From contig CAMBAJ010000022.1 of NCBI GenBank assembly GCA_945864305.1, positions 1-34,127 on the forward strand: a stretch of 34,127 bases of DNA, in the 5' to 3' direction. This DNA comes from an uncultured Clostridia bacterium. Its GTDB lineage: Bacteria > Bacillota > Clostridia > Oscillospirales > Oscillospiraceae. A program made the position numbers and the translations under genes. Positions 14,195-22,965 of the stretch are shown in pieces (the first letter of the stretch is position 1; every line of letters starts with the position of its first letter). Below the pieces are notes generated by a model. The model was given only the letters and a program-made list of their open reading frames with translations, was not told where the DNA came from and did not search any database.

Positions 14195-15106
14195 ATGAAT
14201 ACTGTATATGCAATTGTTGTGCTGGGCGTGCTGGGCGCTTTGTTCGGCCTGGTCCTGGCCGTTGCCTCCAAGGTTTTCGAGGTGAAGAAGGATCCCCGTG
14301 AGGAAGCGGTGCTGAGCCATCTGGCCGGCGCCAACTGCGGCGGCTGCGGCTATCCCGGCTGCGCCGGCTGCGCCGCCGCCATCGTGGCCGGCAACGCTCC
14401 CGTCAACGCCTGCGCTCCCGCCGGTGCTGAGAACGCCGCCGCCATTGCCGCCATCATGGGCCTGGAGGCTCCCTCCGGTGAGCGCCAGGTGGCCTTCGTC
14501 CGTTGCAACGGCGGCACCAACGCCAAGAAGCGCTTCGACTATGTCGGCGTGAAGGACTGCATGGCTGCCACCAAGGTCGCCGCCGGTCCTCTGGACTGCT
14601 CCTTCGGCTGCCTGGGCTTCGGCACCTGCGTCAGCGCCTGCCAGTTCGGCGCCATGTCCATCGGCCCCAACGGCGCCGCCGTTGTGGACCCCGACAAGTG
14701 CACCGCCTGCATGGCCTGCGCCAATGCCTGCCCCCGCCACCTGATCGTCTCCGTCCCCGCCTCCAAGAAGGTCCACGTGGCCTGCGCCAACCAGGACAAG
14801 GGCAAGGCCGCCATGAGCGTCTGCGCCAGCTCCTGCATCGGCTGCGGCCTGTGCCAGAAGGAGTGCAAGAAGGACGCCATCCATGTGGTGAACGGCGTCG
14901 CCGTCATCGACTATGACAAGTGCGTGGGCTGCAAGCTCTGCACCAAGGTCTGCCCCCGTGACGCCATCCTGCCCGCCGCCACCGCGGAGGAGAAGGAGAA
15001 GTACAAGGCCATCAAGAAGGCACAGGCTGAGAAGGCCGCTGCCGCCAAGAAGGCCGCGGAGGAGGCCGCTGCGAAAGCTGCCGAGCCCGCCGGTACCGCT
15101 CAGTAA
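14195..15106 (+). CDS. rnfB: Rnf complex ferredoxin-oxidising subunit RnfB
   Basis: RnfB takes electrons from reduced ferredoxin. The 303 residues start with a membrane anchor (about 4-26), then the four-cysteine domain ANCGGCGYPGCAGC plus Cys73, a cysteine-rich region CSFGCLGFGTCVSAC, and several ferredoxin-type 4Fe-4S motifs: CTACMACANACP, CIGCGLCQKECK and CVGCKLCTKVCP. It ends in an alanine/lysine/glutamate-rich tail of about 35 residues that resembles the RnfC tail. It is the last gene of the operon and is followed by a strong terminator. The order C-D-G-E-A-B is that of clostridial and acetogen Rnf operons. Confidence 0.97.
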   Translation: MNTVYAIVVLGVLGALFGLVLAVASKVFEVKKDPREEAVLSHLAGANCGGCGYPGCAGCAAAIVAGNAPVNACAPAGAENAAAIAAIMGLEAPSGERQVAFVRCNGGTNAKKRFDYVGVKDCMAATKVAAGPLDCSFGCLGFGTCVSACQFGAMSIGPNGAAVVDPDKCTACMACANACPRHLIVSVPASKKVHVACANQDKGKAAMSVCASSCIGCGLCQKECKKDAIHVVNGVAVIDYDKCVGCKLCTKVCPRDAILPAATAEEKEKYKAIKKAQAEKAAAAKKAAEEAAAKAAEPAGTAQ

Positions 15107-15119
15107 GAGCAGACATATG

Positions 15120-15158
15120 AAAAAAGCCCGCCGCGGCATTGCCGCGGCGGGCTTTTTT
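15120..15158. terminator. Terminator of the rnf operon
   Basis: A6, a 12-bp GC stem (15126-15137 with 15141-15152), loop ATT and T6. It is 13 bp past the rnfB stop and symmetrical enough to work in both directions. Confidence 0.93.
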
Positions 15159-15311
15159 CACCCCGGGAACCAGGATGAGCGTGAGCTTCTTCGCCCTTCA
15201 AAAAATGGGAAGGGCACTCTGAAATTCCCCTAATTTTACACCCAAAACGGGAAATTTGGCAAAGTTCAAAATTCCGTCGAGGTTTGTTCACAAATTGTTT
15301 ATATCCATCCA

Positions 15312-15340
15312 TTGACAATGATTTCCCATGGTGGTAAACT
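15312..15340 (+). promoter_or_regulatory. Sigma-A promoter of the hrcA operon
   Basis: A perfect TTGACA (15312-15317), a 17-bp spacer and TAAACT (15335-15340), immediately before the CIRCE operator. Confidence 0.85.
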
Positions 15341-15344
15341 CGCT

Positions 15345-15371
15345 TTAGCACTCCGGGAAAGTGAGTGCTAA
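15345..15371. promoter_or_regulatory. CIRCE operator (HrcA-binding site)
   Basis: TTAGCACTC-N9-GAGTGCTAA, an exact match to the CIRCE consensus, starting 5 bp after the -10 box. HrcA bound here would block initiation; release during heat shock induces hrcA-grpE-dnaK-dnaJ. Confidence 0.97.
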
Positions 15372-15415
15372 ACCGTGTGAGATCAACGAATGCCGGAAAA
15401 GGCAGAGGTAAGTTT

Positions 15416-16465
15416 GTGGAACTGACGGACCGGAAAAAGCAAATACTGAAAGTGGTTGTGGAAGACTACATCCAGACCGCTGAGCCGGTGGGGTCCAAGA
15501 CGATTGCCGCCGAGATGGGCGGCAGCGTCAGTTCCGCTACGATCCGCAATGAACTGGCAGACTTGGTGGAGCTGGGATATCTGGAACAGCCCCATACCTC
15601 CGCTGGCCGTGTCCCCTCCCCCAAGGGCTACCGGTTGTACGTCAACGAACTGATGGAACGCCAGAAGCTGTCCCTCGACGAGACGGAGAAGATTAACCAG
15701 TCCCTCCAGTTGAAGATGGAGGAGTTGGACCGTGTCATCGCCCAGGCGGGCAGGGCGGTCTCGTCCTTTGTGAACTATCCCGCCTACATGACCACCGTAG
15801 GAAAGAAGAAGCTGACCGCCCGACGGTTCGAGCTGCTTCCGGTGGATGAGCGCAGCTGCATCGTGGTCATGATGATGAGTGACAGCCGCGTGAAGAGCCA
15901 GTTGCTCCACTTACAGCTGAAGGTCGATCTGGACCAGCTTCCCATTCTGATCAATCTACTGAACGGACACTTCACCGCCATCCCCCCCAATGAGATGAAC
16001 GAGCGGCTGATGGACGTGGCCGAGCAGATTCCACCCCAGCTGTTCCTCCTGCTGTCCCAGACCGTGTCCTACGCGGTGGATATGCTGGAGGAGGCAGGCC
16101 AGCGGGAGGTCATCACGGCCGGCGCCAACCAGCTTTTGAAGCTGCCGGAGTTCCGGGATGCCGACAAGGCCCACGAGCTGATGAGCTTTTTGGCCGACAG
16201 CAAGGAAAACCTCCCCATGCCGGAGGACGACGGCCCCATGAAAATCCTGATCGGGCCGGAAAACGTCAGCGACGCCCTGAAAGATACCAGCGTGGTGATG
16301 GCCAGCTATGATATTGGCGACGATATGAGAGGACTCATCGGCGTGGTGGGTCCCACCAGAATGGACTACGCCACTGTGGCCGCACGGCTCTCCGGCTTTG
16401 CCGACGGGCTGACGCGGCTGTTCGGAAAACAGGAATTACCCCCGAAGGAGGATACCAAGGAATGA
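15416..16465 (+). CDS. hrcA: Heat-shock repressor HrcA
   Basis: HrcA binds the CIRCE element upstream and represses the chaperone operon. The GTG at 15416 follows AGAGGT and gives a 349-residue protein beginning VELTDRKKQILKVVVEDYIQTAEPVGSKTIA. A longer frame starting at 15365 would begin inside CIRCE and is rejected. The N-terminal winged helix (to about 75, SSATIRNELADLVELGYLEQPHTSAGRVPS) is strongly conserved, and the C-terminal GAF-like domain ends with SYDIGDDMRGLIGVVGPTRMDY. Its stop overlaps the grpE start in an ATGA. Confidence 0.96.
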   Translation: MELTDRKKQILKVVVEDYIQTAEPVGSKTIAAEMGGSVSSATIRNELADLVELGYLEQPHTSAGRVPSPKGYRLYVNELMERQKLSLDETEKINQSLQLKMEELDRVIAQAGRAVSSFVNYPAYMTTVGKKKLTARRFELLPVDERSCIVVMMMSDSRVKSQLLHLQLKVDLDQLPILINLLNGHFTAIPPNEMNERLMDVAEQIPPQLFLLLSQTVSYAVDMLEEAGQREVITAGANQLLKLPEFRDADKAHELMSFLADSKENLPMPEDDGPMKILIGPENVSDALKDTSVVMASYDIGDDMRGLIGVVGPTRMDYATVAARLSGFADGLTRLFGKQELPPKEDTKE

Positions 16466-17094
16466 GCGAAGAGAATAAGCAGCCCACGGCGGAGGAGACG
16501 CCGGAGACCCAGAAGGCACGGGAGACCACCGCCGCCGAGCAGACGGCTCCCGAGGCGGAGAAGAAGGAAGAGCAGGCTGCGGAGGAAGAGAAGACCGATA
16601 AGAAGTCCAAGAAGAAAAAGGAAAAGACCTACACGCTGACCCGGGAGCAGATGGAGGCCGCGGAGCTGGCCGCCAAGCAGCTGGAGTCCGTAAAGGACCA
16701 GTTCGTCCGGCTGACCGCCGAGTACGACAACTACCGCAAGCGCACCACCAAGGAAAAGGACAATATCTACCAGGACGCCAAGGCGGACACCATCAAGGAG
16801 TTCCTGGCGGTGTACGACAATCTGGAGCGGGCCATGGCCACGGAGGGCGACGAGGACTCTCCCCACAAGAAGGGCCTGGAGATGATCTTCCACCAGTATC
16901 AGGGGATTTTGAAGAAGCTGGGCGTCATGGAGATCAAGGCACAGGGAGCGCCCTTTGACCCGGAGAAGCACAACGCCGTCATGCACATCGACGACGAGAG
17001 CTTGGGCGAGAACGTGGTGGCCCAGGTGTTCCAGGCGGGCTTCATGCTGGGCGACAAGGTCATCCGGCACGCCATTGTACAAGTTGCGAATTGA
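16462..17094 (+). CDS. grpE: Nucleotide exchange factor GrpE
   Basis: GrpE releases ADP from DnaK. The 210-residue product has a long charged, disordered N-terminus (about 1-55, rich in Glu and Lys), a coiled-coil dimerisation region with LTAEYDNYRKRTTKEKDNIYQDAK, and the C-terminal beta domain (NVVAQVFQAGFMLGDKVIRHAIVQVA). AAGGAGG precedes the start. It overlaps hrcA by four bases. The stop is followed after 54 bp by dnaK, and a weak extra promoter (TTGACC-17-AATAAA, 17091-17119) lies across that junction. Confidence 0.96.
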   Translation: MSEENKQPTAEETPETQKARETTAAEQTAPEAEKKEEQAAEEEKTDKKSKKKKEKTYTLTREQMEAAELAAKQLESVKDQFVRLTAEYDNYRKRTTKEKDNIYQDAKADTIKEFLAVYDNLERAMATEGDEDSPHKKGLEMIFHQYQGILKKLGVMEIKAQGAPFDPEKHNAVMHIDDESLGENVVAQVFQAGFMLGDKVIRHAIVQVAN

Positions 17095-17148
17095 CCACTG
17101 ATAACGTGTTAAAAATAAACTTTTCGATAGATTTAGGAGGAATTTGTT

Positions 17149-18993
17149 ATGTCTAAAGTAATCGGTATCGATTTGGGTACTACCAACTCCTGCGTGGCCG
17201 TCATGGAAGGCGGCGAGGCAGTCGTCATTCCCAACGCAGAGGGCAACCGCACCACTCCGTCCGTCGTGGCCTTCTCCAAGACCGGCGAGCGCATGGTGGG
17301 CCAGGTGGCAAAGCGCCAGGCCATCACCAACCCCGACCGCACCATCTCTTCCATCAAGCGTGAGATGGGCTCCGACCACAAGGTCACCATCGACGGCAAG
17401 GCCTACACCCCCCAGGAGATCAGCGCCATGATCCTGCAGAAACTGAAGGCCGACGCCGAGGCCTATCTGGGCAGCCCCGTCACCGAGGCGGTCATCACCG
17501 TTCCCGCTTACTTCACCGACGCACAGCGCCAGGCCACCAAGGACGCCGGCAAGATCGCGGGTCTGGACGTGAAGCGTATCATCAACGAACCCACCGCCGC
17601 CGCTTTGGCCTACGGTGTGGATAAGGAGCAGTCCCAGAAGATCATGGTCTACGACTTGGGCGGCGGCACCTTCGATGTCTCCATTCTGGAGATCGACGAC
17701 GGCGTCATCGAGGTCCTGGCCACCGCCGGCAACAACCGCCTGGGCGGCGACGACTTCGACGAGTGCATCATGAAGTGGCTGGTCAGCGAGTTCAAGCGCA
17801 CTGACGGCGTGGACCTGTCCGGCGACAAGGTCGCCATGCAGCGCCTGAAGGAGGCCGCCGAGAAGGCCAAGATCGAGTTGTCCGGCGTCACCACCTCCAA
17901 CATCAACCTGCCCTATATCACCGCTGACGCCACCGGCCCCAAGCACCTGGACGTCACCCTGACCCGCGCCAAGTTCAATGAGCTGACCGCTCATCTGGTG
18001 GACGCCACCATGGGCCCCGTGCGCCAGGCCATGTCCGACGCCGGCCTGCGTCCCTCCGACCTGAGCAAGGTCCTGCTGGTGGGCGGCTCCAGCCGTATCC
18101 CCGCCGTTCAGGAGGCCGTGAAGAACTTCACCGGCTCCGAGCCCTTCAAGGGCATCAACCCCGACGAGTGCGTGGCCATGGGCGCCGCTCTCCAGGCCGG
18201 CGTGCTGACCGGCGACGTGAAGGGTCTGCTGCTGCTGGACGTCACCCCCCTGTCCCTGGGCATTGAGACCATGGGCGGCGTGTTCACCAAGCTGATCGAC
18301 CGCAACACCACCATCCCCGTGAAGAAGAGCCAAATTTTCTCCACCGCCGCCGATAACCAGACCTCCGTGGAGGTTAACGTTCTCCAGGGCGAGCGCGAGA
18401 TGGCCGCCGCCAACAAGTCCCTGGGCCGCTTCCACCTGGACGGCATCGCTCCCGCCCGCCGCGGCGTGCCCCAGATCGAGGTCACGTTTGATATCGACGC
18501 CAACGGCATCGTCAACGTCTCCGCCAAGGACCTGGGCACCGGCAAGGAGCAGCACATCACCATCACCTCCTCCTCCAACATGAGCAAGGAGGATATCGAG
18601 AAGGCTGTCAAGGAAGCCGAGCAGTATGCCGCTCAGGATAAGCAGATGAAGGAAGAGGTCGAGGTCCGCAACCAGGCCGACCAGATGGTCTACCAGAGCG
18701 AGAAGACCCTCTCCGAGATGGGCGACAAGATCCCCGCCGACGACAAGAACAAGGTCCAGGCCGGTATCGACAAGCTGAAGGAAACCCTGAAGGGCACTGA
18801 CACCGCCGCCATCAAGGCGGCCACCGAGGAGCTGACCCAGGCCTTCTACGCCGTCAGCGAGAAGCTGTATCAGCAGGCCAATCCCCAGGGCGCTCAGGGC
18901 GGCGCACAGCCCGGTCCCGACGCTGGCGCGCAGGGCGGTCAGTATTACGACGCCGACTACAAGGTGGTCGACGAGGACGACAAGAACAAGTAA
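17149..18993 (+). CDS. dnaK: Molecular chaperone DnaK (Hsp70)
   Basis: The 614-residue Hsp70 starts [22 protein letters not shown]. It shows the ATPase signatures [16 protein letters not shown] and [14 protein letters not shown], the linker [19 protein letters not shown], the peptide-binding domain, and a helical lid ending in a glycine/alanine/glutamine-rich tail and [17 protein letters not shown] lies 7 bases before the start. Arginine codons are mostly CGC and CGT, in contrast to the CGG-rich neighbours such as the PHP phosphatase, consistent with high expression. A stable hairpin separates it from dnaJ. Confidence 0.98.
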   Translation: MSKVIGIDLGTTNSCVAVMEGGEAVVIPNAEGNRTTPSVVAFSKTGERMVGQVAKRQAITNPDRTISSIKREMGSDHKVTIDGKAYTPQEISAMILQKLKADAEAYLGSPVTEAVITVPAYFTDAQRQATKDAGKIAGLDVKRIINEPTAAALAYGVDKEQSQKIMVYDLGGGTFDVSILEIDDGVIEVLATAGNNRLGGDDFDECIMKWLVSEFKRTDGVDLSGDKVAMQRLKEAAEKAKIELSGVTTSNINLPYITADATGPKHLDVTLTRAKFNELTAHLVDATMGPVRQAMSDAGLRPSDLSKVLLVGGSSRIPAVQEAVKNFTGSEPFKGINPDECVAMGAALQAGVLTGDVKGLLLLDVTPLSLGIETMGGVFTKLIDRNTTIPVKKSQIFSTAADNQTSVEVNVLQGEREMAAANKSLGRFHLDGIAPARRGVPQIEVTFDIDANGIVNVSAKDLGTGKEQHITITSSSNMSKEDIEKAVKEAEQYAAQDKQMKEEVEVRNQADQMVYQSEKTLSEMGDKIPADDKNKVQAGIDKLKETLKGTDTAAIKAATEELTQAFYAVSEKLYQQANPQGAQGGAQPGPDAGAQGGQYYDADYKVVDEDDKNK

Positions 18994-19011
18994 GCACCCT
19001 CTCATATAAAA

Positions 19012-19049
19012 CGTATCAGGGACAGAGCGTTGGGCCTGTCCCTGATACG
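19012..19049 (+). promoter_or_regulatory. Intercistronic hairpin between dnaK and dnaJ
   Basis: Arms CGTATCAGGGACAG and CTGTCCCTGATACG (14 bp, perfect) with a 10-nt loop lie 19 bp after the dnaK stop. No T-run follows, so full termination is unlikely. A role in partial attenuation or in protecting the dnaK mRNA 3' end, making DnaK more abundant than DnaJ, is inferred. Confidence 0.65.
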
Positions 19050-19077
19050 GCGTTTCGGAACATGAGGAGTTTTCTGT

Positions 19078-20211
19078 ATGGCTGAACAAAAACGAGATTA
19101 TTACGAGGTCCTGGGCATCTCCAAGGGGGCCTCGGAAGATGAGATCAAAAAAGCATATAAAAAAATGGCCCGGAAGTACCATCCGGACCTGAATCCCGAC
19201 AACAAAGAGGCCGAGGAGAAGTTTAAGGAGGTCAACGAGGCCTACGAGGTCCTGTCCGACCCCGATAAGAAGGCCCGGTACGACCAGTACGGCCACGCCG
19301 GTGTGGACCCCAATTTCGGCGCCGGCGGCGCGGGCTTCGACGGGAACTTCGACTTCGGCGACCTAGGCGACATCTTCGGCAGCTTCTTTGGCGGCGGCTT
19401 CGGCGGCGGACGGCGGACCAACCCCAACGCCCCCCAGCGGGGCGAGAGCATCCGCATGTCCCTGGCCATCAGCTTTGAGGAGGCGGCCTTTGGCTGCGAG
19501 AAGTCCGTCACCGTGGACCGCATGGAGCAGTGCACCACCTGCCACGGCAGCGGCTGCGCCGCCGGCACCACGCCGGAGGTCTGCCCGGACTGCCACGGCA
19601 CCGGCACAGTCCAGGTCCGGCGGCAGACGCCCATGGGCGTGTTCGCCACATCCTCGCCCTGCACCCGCTGCGGCGGCAAGGGCCGGATCATCCACCAGCC
19701 CTGCAAGGACTGTCACGGCACCGGCTCTGTCCGCAAGCGCAAGACCATCCAGGCCACCATCCCCGCCGGCATCGACAACGGCCAGACCATCTCCATCCGG
19801 GGCCAGGGCCACGCTGGTGTCAACGGCGGCCCCGCCGGCGACCTGCTGATCACCATCACCGTCCGTCCCCACGAGCTATTCCGCCGGGAGGGCACCTCTG
19901 TTCTGTGCGAGGCGCCCATCACCTTTGCCCAGGCGGTCCTGGGCGCGGAGCTGGAGATTCCCACCATCGACGGCAAGGTGAAGTACACCCTGCCGGAGGG
20001 CACCCAGAGCGGCACCACCTTCCGCCTGAAGGGCAAGGGCATCCCCTCCATCAACGGCCACGGCCGGGGCGACCAGTACGTGACGGTCTATATCGAGACG
20101 CCCCGGAACCTGAACAAGGAGCAGAAAGAGGCTCTGAAGAAGTTCGCCGAGACCATGGGCGACAACAACTATGAGGAGCGGAAAAAGTTCTTCAAGAAGA
20201 ACAAGAAGTGA
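19078..20211 (+). CDS. dnaJ: Co-chaperone DnaJ (Hsp40)
   Basis: DnaJ stimulates the DnaK ATPase and delivers substrates. The 377 residues show the J domain with the invariant HPD (YHPDLNPD), a Gly/Phe-rich region ([31 protein letters not shown], in two pieces), four zinc-binding CxxCxGxG repeats ([32 protein letters not shown]) and the C-terminal peptide-binding domains. It is a full type I DnaJ. ATGAGGAG precedes the start. A phosphatase gene follows after only 8 bp, so read-through past the chaperone operon is likely. Confidence 0.97.
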   Translation: MAEQKRDYYEVLGISKGASEDEIKKAYKKMARKYHPDLNPDNKEAEEKFKEVNEAYEVLSDPDKKARYDQYGHAGVDPNFGAGGAGFDGNFDFGDLGDIFGSFFGGGFGGGRRTNPNAPQRGESIRMSLAISFEEAAFGCEKSVTVDRMEQCTTCHGSGCAAGTTPEVCPDCHGTGTVQVRRQTPMGVFATSSPCTRCGGKGRIIHQPCKDCHGTGSVRKRKTIQATIPAGIDNGQTISIRGQGHAGVNGGPAGDLLITITVRPHELFRREGTSVLCEAPITFAQAVLGAELEIPTIDGKVKYTLPEGTQSGTTFRLKGKGIPSINGHGRGDQYVTVYIETPRNLNKEQKEALKKFAETMGDNNYEERKKFFKKNKK

Positions 20212-20219
20212 GGAACGCC

Positions 20220-21032
20220 ATGTATCTGGCTGACTACCACACCCACTCCCGCATCTCGCCGGACGCCCGGACACCTATGGCGGACATGGCTGGGGCGGCC
20301 ATCGCGGCGGGACTGGATGAGCTCTGCTTCACAGACCACGTGGAGCCGATCACCTGGGGCTCCACCAGGCTGCGGGAGACCCCCTACGACTGGTCCGCCC
20401 TCGTGGAGGAGTACCGCGCCGCCCGGGAGGCCGCCGGGGACCGCATCACCCTGCGGCTGGGCATCGAGCTGGGGGACGCGCCATGGAGCTTTTCCCATAC
20501 GGAGACGCTGATTGCCAACGCGCCGGAGCTGGACTTCGTCATCGGCTCCGTCCACATGCTGTCGGAAAGATTCAAGGGCGTGGACCTGTATTTCTTTGAT
20601 CCCAAGGACGAGTCGGAGGCCCGGGCCGGTATGGCGGACTATCTGGGCCAGGTGCAGAAGCTGGTCGAATGGGGCAGGTTCAACGTGCTGGGTCATCTGA
20701 CGCTGCCCCTGCGGTATCTCAACGAGAACCGGGGCTTCCACCTGACCTTCGACGGCTTTGAGGACGAGATCGAACACATCCTCCGGACGCTGATCGAAAA
20801 TGGGCGGGGCATCGAGCTGAACACCAACCGGGGCAACACGCCGCTGCCGGACGGGAAGTGGCTGCGGATGTACCGCCGTCTGGGCGGCGAGATCATCACC
20901 CTGGGCACCGACGCCCACACGCCGGAGTACGTGGGCTGCGCCATCCGGGAGCGGCAGCAGCTTTTGAAGGCGTGCGGCTTCCGGCGGTTCTGCACGTTTG
21001 AGAGGCAAAAGCCCATCTGGCATGAACTGTGA
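20220..21032 (+). CDS. PHP-family histidinol-phosphatase-like protein
   Basis: The 270-residue product has the PHP metal-binding motifs in order: DYHTHSRISPDA (His7, His9), FTDHVE (Asp39, His40), the Glu in LGIELGD, GSVHML, NVLGHL and the final GTDAHTPEYVG. This pattern matches HisJ/HisK-type histidinol-phosphate phosphatases of histidine synthesis, but no other his genes are in the window and related PHP phosphoesterases look similar. ATG 20220 is chosen because GAGG lies 6 bases before it; an earlier GTG at 20208 overlaps the dnaJ stop and lacks a site. The gene starts 8 bp after dnaJ. Arginine codons are mostly CGG, unlike dnaK. Confidence 0.82.
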   Translation: MYLADYHTHSRISPDARTPMADMAGAAIAAGLDELCFTDHVEPITWGSTRLRETPYDWSALVEEYRAAREAAGDRITLRLGIELGDAPWSFSHTETLIANAPELDFVIGSVHMLSERFKGVDLYFFDPKDESEARAGMADYLGQVQKLVEWGRFNVLGHLTLPLRYLNENRGFHLTFDGFEDEIEHILRTLIENGRGIELNTNRGNTPLPDGKWLRMYRRLGGEIITLGTDAHTPEYVGCAIRERQQLLKACGFRRFCTFERQKPIWHEL

Positions 21033-21061
21033 TTGATTTTTGAAAATACCGGGAGTACAAT
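21033..21061 (+). promoter_or_regulatory. Sigma-A promoter of rpiB
   Basis: TTGATT (21033-21038), a 17-bp spacer and TACAAT (21056-21061), starting at the base after the phosphatase stop codon. It makes rpiB independent of the heat-shock operon. Confidence 0.7.
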
Positions 21062-21097
21062 GATTCTACAAACTTTAAAAGCAAGGGAGAATGCGTT

Positions 21098-21535
21098 ATG
21101 AAAATTGCTCTGGGCTGTGATCACGGCGGCTACGCACTGAAACAGGATATCATCAAGGTCCTGGAAAAGCTGGGCCATGAATACGAGGACTTCGGCTGCT
21201 ACTCCACGGAGAGCTGCGACTATCCGGACTTCGGCGCCGCCGCTGCCCGGGCCGTGGCGGAGGGCAAGTGCGACCGCGGCATTGTCATCTGCACCACCGG
21301 CATCGGTATTTCCATCGCCGCCAATAAGATCAAGGGCATCCGCTGCGCCCACTGCGCCGACTGCCTGGAGGCCGAGATGACCCGCCGCCACAACGACGCC
21401 AACATGATGGCCATCGGCGCCGGCTTCACCGGCAAGAACATGGCCGAGCGCATGGTGGAGGTCTTCCTGAACACGGAGTTCGAGGGCGGCCGCCACGAGC
21501 GCCGGGTCAACAAGATGATGGCGCTGGAGGGCTGA
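21098..21535 (+). CDS. rpiB: Ribose-5-phosphate isomerase B
   Basis: It interconverts ribose 5-phosphate and ribulose 5-phosphate. The 145-residue product is standard length for RpiB (LacAB family). Motifs include GCDHGGYALK at residues 6-15 (His9), the catalytic cysteine Cys65 in VICTTGIGISIAANK, and RRHNDANMMAIGAGF. AAGGGAGAA precedes the start. Its own promoter lies in the upstream gap. The following membrane-anchored gene starts 32 bp later and may be co-transcribed. Confidence 0.95.
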   Translation: MKIALGCDHGGYALKQDIIKVLEKLGHEYEDFGCYSTESCDYPDFGAAAARAVAEGKCDRGIVICTTGIGISIAANKIKGIRCAHCADCLEAEMTRRHNDANMMAIGAGFTGKNMAERMVEVFLNTEFEGGRHERRVNKMMALEG

Positions 21536-21567
21536 GTCTCCGACGTGGTTGAAAAGAGGTGACGAGG

Positions 21568-22614
21568 ATGGCAGGTCCGCGCGGCTACCGCAATTACCGC
21601 GGGCGCACATCAAAAGGAAAGATCGCCCTGGCAGTGGTGCTGGTGCTGGTGATTCTGGCGGCCATCACCGTCATGGTCTTACAGCAGTATATCGTCTACG
21701 ATGAGACGGGCAGTCCCCGGATCGAGCTCCCTTGGCAGAAGGGCGTCCCCGCGGAAGAGGAGAACCAGGAAGACGTGCAGGACTTCGATTTAAAGATCGA
21801 AGAACCGGAGGGACCGTCGGCAATTTATGCCTTTGCGGTGCCTGTGGGCACACTGACCCAGGAGGGCTGGAAAGATGCGTGGATGGGCGCATCGTTGATG
21901 TCGGCACCGCCCTATAACGCGGCGGCTGTCACGCTGAAGGACGACACCGGCAAACTCTATTTCGACTCCGATACCGCCGTGTCCGGTTCCGTGGAGATTG
22001 CGGAGGATACCGATACCGTCCTGACGCAAATCACCGGCGGGGAAGCCTCACTTTACACCATCGCCCGGATATCCTGCTTCCACGACCCCAAGGTCGCCAA
22101 CAGCGATGTGGAGGGCATGGGTCTGAAAAACACCGGCGGGTATATCTTCTACGACGGGAACAACAGCCAGTGGCTGGACCCCGGAAAGCCCGCTGCCCGG
22201 AAGTATCTCTGCGACATTGCCAAAGAGGCCGCAGAACTCGGCTTTGACGAGATTCTGCTGACGGATGTCAGCTATCCCACGGAGGGAAAGCTGGACAAGA
22301 TCGACTACGGGGAGGGGCTGCCCTCTCAGAACCTCGTGACCTTCCTGACGGAGATGCGCGCGGCGCTGGAGCCTTACGGCGTATCTCTGTCCATCGAGGT
22401 GCCAGAGGCGGTCATTTCCGACGGCGGGGATTCCGACGCCTGGCTGACTCTGGCGGAGATCGCACCGCTGGTGGACCGGGTGTATGCCCGGACCGTGCCG
22501 GAAAAGGTTGAGAGCCTTACCGCCGCCGTCGCCGCCGCCAGCGGCACCACGGCCTTTGTGCCGGAGCTGGAGGCGTATACCGGCGAGGTTTCCGGCAGCT
22601 GCCTGATCGGCTGA
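21568..22614 (+). CDS. Membrane-anchored DUF4015-like (putative glycoside hydrolase) protein
   Basis: ATG 21568 follows GAGGTG at 6-base spacing; a GTG at 21559 is less well placed. The 348 residues start with a basic segment (MAGPRGYRNYRGRTSKGK), then one transmembrane helix (about 19-40), an acidic linker, and an extracytoplasmic domain. That domain shows the layout of the DUF4015 TIM-barrel family: ISCFHDPKVANSDVEGMGL, WLDPGKPAARKYLCDIAKEAAELGFDEILLTDVSYP, and later GVSLSIEVPEAV. The usual FDYVRFP at the end of the fourth strand is replaced here by LTDVSYP, so catalytic activity is uncertain. A terminator follows 10 bp after the stop. Confidence 0.65.
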   Translation: MAGPRGYRNYRGRTSKGKIALAVVLVLVILAAITVMVLQQYIVYDETGSPRIELPWQKGVPAEEENQEDVQDFDLKIEEPEGPSAIYAFAVPVGTLTQEGWKDAWMGASLMSAPPYNAAAVTLKDDTGKLYFDSDTAVSGSVEIAEDTDTVLTQITGGEASLYTIARISCFHDPKVANSDVEGMGLKNTGGYIFYDGNNSQWLDPGKPAARKYLCDIAKEAAELGFDEILLTDVSYPTEGKLDKIDYGEGLPSQNLVTFLTEMRAALEPYGVSLSIEVPEAVISDGGDSDAWLTLAEIAPLVDRVYARTVPEKVESLTAAVAAASGTTAFVPELEAYTGEVSGSCLIG

Positions 22615-22624
22615 AACCGCATAC

Positions 22625-22659
22625 AAAACCCGCCCATGCCATCGGCGTGGGCGGGTTTT
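22625..22659. terminator. Bidirectional terminator between convergent operons
   Basis: A 16-bp stem (22625-22640 with 22644-22659, one G-T pair, loop ATC) with A4 on the left arm and T4 at the right end. It ends the DUF4015-like gene and the leftward six-gene chain. Confidence 0.88.
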
Positions 22660-22665
22660 CCACGT

Positions 22666-22965
22666 TTAGCGGCGTTCGTCCTCGTATGTGCGAAGAGTGC
22701 CCTCTGTCAGGAGGGACAGCGTGTGGAGCCGCTCATTCACCATGTCCCACATGCACATGGGCAGATGGTCCCGGTGGCCCCGGTGGAGCGTCACGCACTC
22801 AAAGCAGTTGCCGTGGTGGGGGCAGGCCTCCTTGCAGGGGCAGTGGTCCCCGGACTCCCGGACCTGCTTCAAAAACTCCCGCTTGATGGCCAAGGCCTCC
22901 TCATGGCGGCCCTCCCGGTCCAGCTCGTTCTGCCGGATGGCCAGTTCGTTGCCGTCGATTTTCAT
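22666..22965 (-). CDS. Small Cys/His-rich conserved protein, probable zinc binder
   Basis: I do not recognise a named family. The 99-residue product has a charged helical N-terminal half (ELAIRQNELDREGRHEEALAI) and a compact Cys/His cluster: CPCKEACPHHGNCFECVTLH, then HLPMC. The spacing suggests one or two zinc sites. ATG 22965 is chosen because GGAGGA is 7 bases upstream and the codon overlaps the preceding stop as ATGA; an ATG at 22971 is too close to the site. It is the last gene of a six-gene leftward chain. Function unknown. Confidence 0.72.
   Translation of the reverse strand: MKIDGNELAIRQNELDREGRHEEALAIKREFLKQVRESGDHCPCKEACPHHGNCFECVTLHRGHRDHLPMCMWDMVNERLHTLSLLTEGTLRTYEDERR

Larger units (their letters stand above)
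15107..15415. other. 309-bp gap between rnfB and hrcA
   Basis: It contains the rnf terminator, about 150 bp of AT-rich sequence in which I see no gene or clear structure, and then the hrcA promoter with its CIRCE operator and a 45-bp leader. Confidence 0.7.

Noticed and set aside
15365..15415. Longer hrcA start at 15365
   Set aside because: The codon lies inside CIRCE and has no ribosome-binding site; homologous HrcA sequence begins at the GTG at 15416.
16366..19296. 976-codon minus-strand open frame over grpE, dnaK and dnaJ
   Set aside because: Antisense shadow of GC-rich highly expressed genes, with Gly/Leu/Val-rich low-complexity translation and no ribosome-binding site.
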